A DNA stretch of 64,000 nucleotides. Source: Valencia hispanica (taxonomy: Eukaryota > Chordata > Actinopteri > Cyprinodontiformes > Valenciidae). Where the stretch lies: contig OY747705.1 in NCBI GenBank assembly GCA_963556495.2, positions 10,768,501-10,832,500 of the forward strand, written 5' to 3'. A model generated the notes under the pieces. The model made no database searches. It was not told the origin of the DNA and saw nothing but the letters and a program-made list of their open reading frames with translations. The first letter of the stretch is position 1. Each line of letters begins with the position of its first letter. The translations under genes were made by a program, and so were the position numbers. Shown here one piece after another: positions 14,201-26,200 of the stretch.

Positions 14201-17200
14201 GGACGCGTACATTTTGTTAAAGGATGTTTTTTTGTCACAATTAAATGTATAAGATCATCAAACCAGAAGTGTGGATTGACTCACATGACTTGGACTCGAG
14301 TCATTCATTTTGTGACTTTAGATTTGACTTGGGAAAAAAACATTCAAAGACTTGAATGGGACTTTTACACCATTGACTTGGGACTTGACTTAGACTTTAA
14401 CCTCTTTACTTGAAAAGATTCAATATTTTATCCAATATCCAAAGTTTAAAATGCCTATTATTTCTAAATCATTTCAACCATCCCATATCAACCAACAAAC
14501 GGAGATCATCTCTCTGTACGTTTATGAGCGAGAGCTGCGGCACAGCCAATCAAATTGACCTTTTTTTTTTTTAAATACAGATTTTAAAAAGAACACATTT
14601 ACATTGAACATATGATTGCAAAGTTGTTTTCAAAAATGAATCGAAATTACTTGAAATTCGAATTTTCAGACTTGGAACTTGACTTGAGACTTGACTCGGG
14701 ACTTGAGGATAATGACTTGAGACTTACTTGAGACTTGCAAAATAATGACTTAGTCCCACCTCTTTATCAGACTAATTTTAATTTTAAAGTTAACCGGAGT
14801 GAATAAAAAATACTGGTTTTAAATGATGATTTAATTTATTTTGGGAGGAAGTACCCAAACCAGCCATACGCGGAAAAATATTTGCTCCCTTTAATAAGTT
14901 ATGAATTCACAGCAATTAGCAAAAACATTTGGACAGACGTTTTATGAGACATGCCAAGGCCTGAATACTGCCAAATCTCAACAAGCGGGACTTCTTTGGG
15001 ACTCCAGCGAACCAAAGTGGAAGCCGTTATCCACAAATGGAAAAAACATGCAATGGTGAACATTCCCAGGAGGCCTCGCAAAATTATTTCAAGTTGCACA
15101 CCTACAAATCAGATCACAAAAGAACCCAGAACGTCTAAAGCACCACAAGCCTCACTTGGCTCAGAGTTTATGATTTAATCATAAAGAGAGAAACTAGGGA
15201 ATGATGACATCTACAGTATGAGAAAGTTTCTAGGTCAAAACCCACTGCTCACCAAAAAACCCCACAAAGGAGCCAAAACTTTCGGGGAAAATATGTTGTG
15301 GGCTAATGAGACAGAAAAATAACTTTTTGGAAGGTGTGCATCCCAATTCACCATGTGCAAAGCCAAATGTATACTTCTCTGTCAGCGGGGATGCTGAGAC
15401 ATGCGCCATCATCTGTCGACGCAATCTCTCTGCGACAGGGTACCATACCATACCATTTTATTTATAATGCGCTTTACAAATGACAAAAGTCAACCAAAGC
15501 GCAGAACACAGGCTAGAAACATAAGGAAATAAAACAGAATATAAAACATAGTAAAAACAGATAAATAGCAGAAAATCAGAATAAAAAATAAAAAAGCTGA
15601 TACAAGTGCTAGAGAACACATATGACAGGTCAACCCTCTAAGCTAATGGTGACAGTAGGGCTAATTAAAAGCTAAACTAAAATGATAAGTTTTCAATCGA
15701 GATTTAAAAACATGAAGCGAAGTAGACTGGCGTATCTCAAGAGGGAGCACAGAACACAATTTCGGAGCACACACAGAAAAAGCTCTCTCCCCACGACATT
15801 TTAGACGCACAGACGGGACTCGCAGAAGAAGGTGGTCAGACCTAAGAGCACGGGAAGGCTGATATGGGCAAAGAAGCTCTACCAAATATGGAGGGCCCAG
15901 TCCATTCAGTGATTTAAAAACAAATAAACGCAGTTTAAACCGTATTCTAAAATGAACAGGCAACCAGTGCAAAGACCTCAGAACGGGGGTGATATGTTGC
16001 CTCCTATCAGCCCTAGACAGAAATCTAGCTGCCGCATTCTGAACGAGTTGCAGACGGGATAGAGAAGCTTTATTTATACCAGGCAAGGAGGAATTACAAT
16101 AGTCAAGGCGAGAAGTAACAAAGGCATGTAGTAACAGAGACATGCCCAGCTTTTCAAACGTCTGTCGAAAGCTATGCCGAAAGCAAGCCTGTGATTGGTC
16201 AGCCCGCCACTTCCTTTAAATTCGTCCACACCACCGCCATTTACAAAAAAACTGATGGCTGAAGATGTCAAGTGGCAGACATTGAGCAGATGGAAGTCTG
16301 TTACAATAGTGAGTGAGGAGCTTTTTTAGCATATTTTTGCACAAAAAGCTCTTTTGAGTATTGAAAGAGGCTGAAGTTGTCCCAGAGTTTTATTTTAAAA
16401 ATAAGAAAATAAAAAAGTTAATACCCTGTTGTTGACCAGAGCCATGACTGCAACGGTGGCAGGACCTCCCCAGAAATTAGCTACGCCCCCTGTTGTCCTG
16501 GCGGTGAATTGCTTTGCAAGACTCCCCAGGTAACGGAGAAGTCTGAAAGGAATATATCGCCGTCGATCCGTGTGCGTCAGTGCAAACCTGCTGACAGAGA
16601 GGTATAAACTAGGCTTATGGCTAGCACAGTATTTCAGAAAAAGAACATCATACCAAAAGTCAAGCTTAATGGAGGTGGCGGGATGGGATAGGGCTGCTGC
16701 CAGTGGACTTGTTATGTTCGATGAGACGATGAATTCAGATGAAGAAGAGTCCAGCAATTATTTCATGCCTTTAAACTCAAGCACACTTGGGTTTTGGAGC
16801 ATCACAACGATCTCTATTGAATCCACCTGGTAATGGCTGATAAAACTCTCGGAATTAATATTCTGGAGTGGCCTAGAAAAAGTCCGAACTTAAATCTGGA
16901 TGAGATGCTGTAGTATGACCTTAAAAGTGCCCCTGGTGGTCGATGACCCTCCATTGTGGCTGATTTAAAACAATTGAAGTCAAACGAGGTCAAAGAGTTT
17001 ATTCCAGAAAAACTAAAACTAGCATTTTGTATTCACGCAGGTTATCTTTTTCTGACAATAACATTTGTTTCATTATCTGAAAAACCTGGATGTGGCACAC
17101 AAAAAAAAAAAAACGACAACAGAAGAAATGTATAAGGGGGCAACCAGTTATTCGCCATGCTATAGATTATGTTATTCATTACATGTTTGGGGTTTGAAAT

Positions 17201-20200
17201 TGTTCTTAGTCAGGCGGATTACTGCTGTATCAAAATGTGCTGTTTACATAAGTAATCACCAGATTAATCCTCGATAAAATTGTATTCCTTTTCTTAATTT
17301 TAATTTGACCATGAAGTTAGAGGGTGTCCGTCGTCAGCTGCAGGAGACAGAGGATAGTCTGCTTAAACAACAAAAAGATCTGACTGAAGCTCACAGAGGG
17401 CTTCAAGGCTGTGTGCAAGAGCAAGACAAGTTACGAAAAGAAGCACTAGAGCTGAGGCAAATACTGGCTGATGAGACCAGAGAGAGACGAGCCATCCAGG
17501 TTTCTAATCAGGAGCTCAGAGCTTTCATCAAAAGAGCGGAGAGTGACAACAACAGGTGCAGCTCTCACACAAGTTTTAATAATTTCTTGAAGGTCTGTTG
17601 TTGTGACACGAAAAATACTTACATTTGTTGTATCAATTGTAAACTTATGTTGACTATAGCCTGAGACGAGCGTTGGAGGAGAAGGAACACAAAGAGTCCA
17701 TCTTGGAAGAATGTAGGAGCTCAACACAGGAAGAAGCAACCACTCTTAGGAGCACTATGAGGGAGCTGGAGAAGTCTCATCTGCAGGCACGCAGAGAGCT
17801 GCAAGAGCTATGTAGACAGGTGAGGGATTATTTAGATCAATGATTTCTGTCTCATGTGTTTTCAGTACAGAACTCGCTTGAAGTATAATTTGTGGGATCA
17901 CTGCATTGCCAGATAAAGGTCCTTGAAAGCAAGAACAAGCGACAGAAGCAGGAACTGCTGAATCTGCAGGGCCAAGTATGTCAGGAGGAACAGAGGGCAG
18001 AGGAGGCACGGCGGGAGGCCTTTGCGCTCAATCAGAGAATGCTGAAGTGTGAGGCTGCCAAGGAAGCAGCGCTCCACGAGGTAAGTGCCATGATCTACTG
18101 GTGTTGGTGTTCTGGCTTTCTTGTGCATTTGTTTTTCTGATTCTTTCTGAGTTCTTCATTATTGTCTTTTGGGGTTTTGCCTTATTAGTTTATTCATCTG
18201 TGTTTTTATTGTAGTTGGTCGTGTTTTATTAGTTCATCCCGTTGTGTTTAGTTTGTTTCTTATTCTTTTGTTCTCATTTGCATTTTAGTTCCTTCCCTGG
18301 TGTTAGGCTTGTTCTCATTCGTGTTTAGTTAAGCTCCCTCTGTGTTTTCTGTGTTAATTAGTCTCCTTTCCTCAGTGTCTCTGTTTTGCTCTCCTCCACA
18401 GTTGTTTCAAATTCCCCTGATTAACTCACCTGCATTCAGTGTCATTCTCCACCTTTCCCTGTGCATATAAGGTCTGTGGTTTTCACCTTTCTTTGCTGGT
18501 TCTTACTCCGCCTCTGCTCCATGGCCTGTTCTCTGCAAGTTTTAGGTTTTCTTTACTAAATCTCCACAACAGTCATTGCAGCTTGTGGTGGGAGACAGCA
18601 TGGACATGTCGCCAGGGCAACACAAAGACACACGGAACAACCATGCATGTACACCCTCATACCTAAGGGCAATTTAGAGAGACGAACTGAAACGCTCTTG
18701 TTTTTGCACTGTGAAAGGAAGCTGGTGTGCCCGGAGAGAACACATGCGTGCACAGGCAGAACTCCATGCAGAAAGACCCCAAGCTGTGATTTAAACCCAT
18801 GACCTGCTTGCTGCAAGTCAACTGGGCTATCAACTGCACCACAGTGCAGCCTGCTGTTGATGTATTGTGACATAATGTAAAAAGTTAATTACTTCTGTAA
18901 CTTCATATACTGATTAGAAAAACAAAATGTTGGAAAAAATGTCTTCTTACCTTTATATAGATGAGGCTGGAGTCTGCATCTGGGTTTTTCATATTTCATT
19001 ACGACCAGTCTTGTACATGAGCCCGTCTGGGCCAACGCTCAAACTCTATCACACCCCAGATCATGTCCGCCCTCTCTGCAAGCAGCTTCTGCCTTCAGTC
19101 CCCTGATGTTACGTCTTCATTGCAAGGTTAACCAAATCACTCCTCAGAGCTGAGGAGTCAGCAGTTTGATTAGAGTGGATGAAAGGCCTCTTCCCTGACT
19201 CTAATAAATATGACATATTCCCCAGATTCCTTTACTAATAATTAATCAATTAATTGACATAACATAGACATTTTCTGTAACAGACTTTATGAATAAAACC
19301 ATCTCATTAATCACGAGCCCTTTCAAAACACCCTAACACTTTTGAGAGTCATGCCAGGTCTATTCAGTTCAATCCCTCCTTTCAGTGCTGAGGTTAGAAC
19401 TATGTTGATCTTTTTGCGATAATTCTTCAAAAACACCTAAGCAAATCTTTTGTGTATGGATAAAGTCCAGGTAGTTTACAGGACTTAATAAAAGTGTTGG
19501 GAAGCATTGTTGTGTCTTTAACGATAAAATGTTATAAATTACAGAAAAAAAATTCACATTAAACTATTTTGCTACTTAAACTATTCAAGTCAGCACACGT
19601 ATGACCTGTACAACATATGAACTTCACAGTTCACACAGACTGTGCTGGGCCTTTTTACACAGGTTGCAGGTCTGCAGTGTCGTATGAGGGAGCTGGAAAC
19701 AGCTGAACAGCAAAGCCAAGAGCTGCTGCATGAAAAAGAAGCCTATCAGCAGCAGAGCGACCAGAGGCACAGAGAAACCACAGCTCAGCTGGAGGAAGTG
19801 CTGGAGGACTCCAAGACGCAAATCGATGAACTTTCTGTAAAGCTCAGTCTGGCTGAAAACAGCGCCCAAAGCCTGGAGGAGCAGCTAAATCTGAGCAAGG
19901 CTAAATGTTGGAACTTGGAGCACCGGCTGGCAGGGTTAAATGCAGCTCTCCACTGCACTGTTGGTATCAACCAAGTGAGGTTATGTCACAAACGTGGGTC
20001 GAAACAAAGATCTCCCTGTTCCTCAAGGAGACACTTCCATGTTACAGGTAAAGTTGACATTTAATAATACCAAGATATCATGCAGTTGAAAAGTATGAAA
20101 AATATGGAGTTATTTCTCTTATCAGAGGGAGAGCATGGGCCGGAAGAATCTGGACTGCCCTTACTTAATTCTGAAGATGAGGAATTAAATACGAAATCTG

Positions 20201-23200
20201 TGCAAACAACTCTACAGGAGTTCATGAAAGAACTCAGGGATGCCCAAAGAGAAAAGGTATAAATGAAAGTCTTACTAACCTGTTGTGATCCTTCATACTT
20301 GAACCTTTCAACAAAATCTTACTTACGACTCATCTTTAATATTTAGGAGCAAGCCCAGGCTCAGATAACTAGTCTGAGACAACATGTGACTGAACTGAAA
20401 GTCTCTCAGGAGAAGTCGCTCAAGCAGATGCTGGAGCTCCGTAGCTCCCTGAGGCTATCAGAGGAGGGTAAGAAAGCATGGGAATCCGGTGAACAATTAG
20501 AAAATATCAGTATAGCTTATTGAATTACAAATGCAATATGTGCATGCTGTTGTAGGAAAACAAGAAATGGCACAAAGGCTGCACAAGATGCAGACTTCCC
20601 TTACCCTGCAGCATGACGTAGCGCAGTGTAAACAGAAGGAAAGCAGAGACCTTGAGGTTCAGGTGGCTCAGCTCAAGACTTCTCTGCAAGCTACTCAGAC
20701 GAAGTACAGGTCATTGCAGGTATGTACAGACATGTGGACAGAAATCTTCCAAGAGATCGAGACTGGCCTCCCACAAGCACATTAATGTTTATGTTGCATG
20801 GGCATTATTGAGCTGCTGCCTCCAAATCTGCATGTGTGTAATCATATCCCCACCCTTTCCATTGAACTGCCACTGGTTATTGCTTCTTGACAGCCAAAAC
20901 AACCCACGGGGTCATGGCTGTAATGATTTAAGAATGGAGGAAATGAGAATTGACCCCGTTTTAGTGAAAAAGAACAGAGATATTAACTTTCCAGACTCAA
21001 TGTGTATGAGGTGCTACTAACTAATCAGTCATTCACATTATAGAGAGAATAACACATCAACACAAAGTGCTTCACATGTTCTGATTTAAAAAAAAAAAAA
21101 CAGCAATATCTACTCCTAGATCTGTTGCCATGATGTTTTGCATATGTGACACACACCCTATGTGGAGCTGGTCTACTAAAAGCGTGCGTGAAATGTCTTC
21201 TATAGGACAAGTTGGAGGTCCTGCAGGGGTTTGAAACGGGCGCAAATGCCGAAAACCAGAAGCTCAAAAAGTCTCTGGAGGCGGCAGAAAGCAGAGTGAG
21301 CCACCTGGAGCTTTCTCAGTGCACCCTTAAAGGTGAGCTACAGAGGGCCCACCTCAGAACAGCAGAGCTGGAGGCAGAAGCTGGGGCGCTTCAGGACAGG
21401 CTTACAGATACGAGGAAAAAACTGTGTGAGAGCGAAGATCGATGTGCGGCGCTGAGGGTCAGTGAGGAGAGGTTGGCCGTGTCACTGACTAGAGCTGAGC
21501 AACATGAGAACGGGCTGAGGGAGCAGGTTCACACGCTTTCAAATACCATAAGTCTGAACAGGAATAACACAGGAGGTTTGCAGGAGCAAGTCACAGAGCT
21601 GCAAAGAGGTCTGACCGCTAGCGAAGAGGACCGAAGGCTGCTGCAGGTACAGTGTCTCACCCAGTTTCTCGTAATCTGTTTAAAGACGAATCTTCTGCCT
21701 ACTGTTTTATCTCTAATTCATTCATGTTTCTTCTGTCAAAAGATGGTTGATTGATTTAAACCTTATATTCAAATAAACTAAACATGCTGTGCATCCATTA
21801 ACAGTAGCTTCATGTGTTCCAACTGTGTTAATCAACTACATCAACGTGCAAAACACAGGAAAACATTTAGGACTACAAGTTTTCGCTCTCATTCAAGGAG
21901 TACTGTCTGGGAATACATGACTGCAACATTTGAAATGCATGAAATTTGATTTAGTGATTTTCCAAATTTAGATAAGTTTAGTAAGGAAAATTGAGTATGT
22001 TTCAGAACCATGACGTCAGACTATAGTATTTGTCAAATCTGAGGCGCTTTCTCAGTGTTTTAGATACTGAATCAGAACTGATTTAAGTTGGTCCAGAGCC
22101 CAAAGAAAGCAAGGAAATATCTCTTTACCACATTGCTAAATCAGAAGGCAAATTCAGCAATGTCCTGTTTTGTGATTCGTGGAAAAAACAGACAATAAAA
22201 CCCTATTAGGCAAATACATTATTTGCCAAAAGTGTTTACACATCTGCCTTCACACACAAATGAACTTGAATAGCACCCCGTTCTTATTCCATAGGGCTTA
22301 ATATGATGTTGCTTCAACTTTTGTAGCTATAACAGATTCATCTCTTCTGGGAAGGCTTTTCACAGGGTTCAGGAGTGCGTTTATGATCAGTTTAAACAAT
22401 TCTTTAGAAGCACATGTTTGAGGTCAGACACTGATATAGGAACAGAAGGCTTGGCTCTTGGTCATCTCTCTAATATCAAGTTGAGGTCATCCCAGGTAAG
22501 TTCTTCCACAGCAGACTCGTTCGTCCATTCTGAACCTAGCTTTGCATACCAGTGCGCAGTCCTGTTCGAAACTGGAAGGGGTCATCCCCAAACTGTTCCC
22601 ACACAGCTGGAAGCATGAAATTGTCCAAAATGTCTCGGTATCTAGAAGAGTTCCTTTTGCCGGAAGTAGGGATTTTTTTTCAACTGTAGTTATTCACAGT
22701 GCCACGCTGGAATTCACTTGAGCTTCTGATATTGACCCATTTTTCACCAAACCAGTCTGCTTCTCTCCTTACTAGATTTTAAACACTCCTGGCCATGGGA
22801 GTGGTTGGAACAACTGAACACCTTGAACACATCATCAATTTAAATGGATCATGAGCAAATACTTTTGGCAATATGTGGTGATTTTAGCGCAAATTCCCAG
22901 AATAGCATCAGAACCGCTGGAAAAATCAAAAATTTTCCGTTTCAATTTTGAAAAGGCAATTTTGTGAGAAAGACAACGAATAAACAAAAACGGGAGAAAA
23001 ATATGAAACAAACATATGATTATAAATGATTTGATTATTGAAAGAGAAATCTCATTACAAGGTCAGGAATTGAAATGGACTATGGCCTTTGTGCAAACTC
23101 AGTGTTTTTAGTAAATTGTGTGACTCTTTAAAAAGTACATACTAACATCTATGTATGCATAGGAGCGTTTGGATAAAACATGGGATGCACTTTCAGAAAG

Positions 23201-26200
23201 TAAAAGGCAGAACCACGCACTCGCCGAGCAGACCCAGATTCTTAACTCAGCACAGCAAGATTTATATGTTTGCATTTCTGAGCTGGAGAAAAGTAACAAG
23301 ACGCTGAAGGAGGTGAACCACACTGTAGAAATGTGAGTATTGCTGCAAAGGTTGAGCCTCTTTCCTGACGTATGAACCGATCAACTCTATCAGAGTCTGA
23401 AGCAACAGCAGGAAGCTCATCTACAAACTTCCATCCAAATCGAAAGAGAGAAGAAGGAACTTGAGGAAAAGCTCCTAAACCTTCAAAGCTCTTTGCAAAT
23501 GCTTCAGAATGACAAAGCAAAGATGGAGGAGGTGTTGACACACATCAGTAAAGACAAGTCAGCACTCAGAAAGACACTAGAGAAGGTCAGCCTACTTATT
23601 TTAACAGCTGCATGTTGAAAGTACTTTTTAAAGAATGCTTTATTTATAAAAAAAAAAAGAATGCACCTAATTGTTTTCTACCCTAAAGCCATTGAAGGTT
23701 CTGTGGTCAGTGGACATTTAAAAAAATCGTTGTGTTGAATATGATCTGCAAAATCTGAATTATATGAGCAAGCCAAGCCACAATTGGCTTTAAATGTAAT
23801 TAAAGTATCTTAAATTGAATTCTGCAACTGCTGGAAGACTTTATACAAAAGAAGCCAGAACTGCAGTAGGATGTGTTTAGTGTTGCTCAGAGACCTTGCT
23901 GCCACACTCTGGACTCTATGAATACATGCAGATGTTGAGGCAACGGGACACATAAATGAGTCTTGCAGGAACAAATTATTTGAGTAATTTAATATTCACA
24001 TTGTTTTTTTCTAGATCTTATTTCTTTAACTATTGTTTTGGTAAAAAGTTGTCCTAGAAACAAATAAGTAACCTATTAATAACTGGTTCTAGCTAAATAA
24101 ATGTCGCACAAAGGTTTATGGATGTTAAACTTGAGTGTAGAAACAGTTATGGTCAACTTTTTTCTGTTGTCAGGTGGAGATGAAGAGACTCAGGAACGAA
24201 GAAGAGGTAGTATCTATTGGCAGGGAGAAAGCCCAGCTGGAGCAGACACTGCAAAGCCTGGAGAAGGAGCTGACTGAAGAGCAGAGAGTAGCTCAGGCTC
24301 TCAAGGTGAGAAGTTCCTAGACATATTGGCTATGAGCCAAGATCAGTGCTGTATGAGGTGAAAGAAAAAAGAAACGTAATGAGAAATAAAATTCAGTCAG
24401 TTCTCACGCATATGCATTGTAGTGCCTTGTAAAAAATATTTGTATCCCTTGAAGTGTTTCCCACATTGAAGCCACACTCTTCCATGTATTTCATTGGGAT
24501 TTTTTTTCTAATAGACTGGCACAAAAATCGAAAACGATACATGGTTTTCATTCTAATGTATGGTGCGATCTAATCAGTTCTCACTCTTTTCTGGCTGTAG
24601 GTTTAGGGTCAGGTGGAAAGTGAACCTCTGTCCCTGTTATGTCTTTGGCAGCATATAAAAGGCTGTCTTTCAAGATTACCCTACATTTAATTCTAGTCCC
24701 CTTGAATAAACTTTGACCAACATCCTTGTCCTTGCTGAAATAAATAAAAAAACATCCCCACAGCATGATGCTGTCACCACCATGCTTCAACTAAGGATGG
24801 ACTGTTTGGTTAATAGCCCGTGTTAGCTTTCAATGCACATAACATTTTTATATTTCCTGAACTGTTTTATTCTGGTCTCATCTAAACGGAACACCACCAC
24901 ATGTTTGGTGTGTGTGTGTGTCCTCCCCCCCTAAATACCTAGAAGCAAACTTCTTAATGCTGTAACAAGAGCTTTCTTCTTGCCACTTTTCCACTTAAGG
25001 CCTTTTTGTGGAGTGCACAAAAAGAGTTTCTCTATTTATTTAGAGGTACCAAAGTAAAGATGTCTGATACATTTGTTGTTGTTTTTTATTAGATTTGTAA
25101 AAGAATTTTAACAATGTGAGGCTTTTCTTCTTCCTACCGATATTGTCTACCATAAAATCCTAATAAAATTCATAAATATCTGTGGTTGTATTGTGAACAA
25201 ATGTGAGAACATTAAAGCAATGTAAATACTTTTTCAATGCACTATTTTCCATTGCATTATTATGGATATCTCAAATAAATAAGCAATGAATAAAAATGTA
25301 AGTCTTTAGATTATTCAGTATTAAAAACTATCTTAAACTTGTGGTTGAAAAAGCCCCCTCCTTGAATCTTTTTTTGTAAAGGATCATGGTTTTGTCGGTC
25401 TAAAAGTCCCCTCCGTTTCCCGATTTACAAGATTGAACAGGAGCTTACCCCTTCCCTGATTTACCTTTTTCTTTTCGTTCTCTATTTTCGATGCTGTAAA
25501 ACTAAATAAACTGCTGAAAGGTCCAAATCCCAGAGCTGGAGCACGCTCATGCACAGCACCTCCTGGAGGTGACAGCCCATCATCACAGGGAACTGAGTTT
25601 AGAGACAGAGCGCCTGAGGGACAGTCAGCTCCAAGCAGAGCTCACCTTGGAGACCAGAGAGATGGCACATCACCAGAGGGTCAAATGCCTTGAGGAACAG
25701 GTATCATACCTGTAGCTGTAAAACAAATGTTGACCTCCAATCATCCTCTTATTATGATTGTCTGGATCTTCCTTTTCTTCGTCCTCCCAGGTGCTGACTC
25801 TCAAAGAGCAGCTTGTTCAAGAGGCAAGAAGGCGTCAGGAATACTTCATTCAGATGCTACAACCTGGTGTGTAGGCAGTGAAGTATGTGGCGCCTCTGTG
25901 TTCTTCCCTCGCTGTCCTCCATGGAAGCCTTCCAACATCTGTATGCGTCGAGCCACAGCCATTCTTGGAAGCACACGAACCCACTCCCAAGGCGTTGAGA
26001 GCCACCCTGCAGCACATGTGCACACAGGATTACGTTAATCTGCAAGAGAGCTCAACAACAACAAACAATAAGGGCATTGTTTATGAGTGAACTGGATTTG
26101 CCAAATTGTTTGTAGGATACTTTTGTGGCCAAGAGAACTTTATCTGTCTAATTATGCTGTGATGATTGTGATGAAACCTTCCATTAGTTGGTACCTATTA

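Larger units (their letters stand above)
14868..17157 (+). mobile_element. Decayed Tc1-like copy split by later insertions
   Basis: The left half (to about 15370) contains the transposase region reading AKTFGENMLWANETEK, translated with gaps. The right half resumes at about 16630 (AGTATTTCAGAAAAAGAACA) and ends near GGGGGCAACCAGTTATT. Subterminal GGGAGCAAATATT and GGGGGCAA are inverted counterparts. The coding region is full of stops. Confidence 0.7.

Noticed and set aside
19969..19980. Internal donor CCAA|gtgagg ending crocc2 exon m early
   Set aside because: It would leave the wrong phase for exon n, while the donor at 20047 gives a continuous frame into the rootletin signature.
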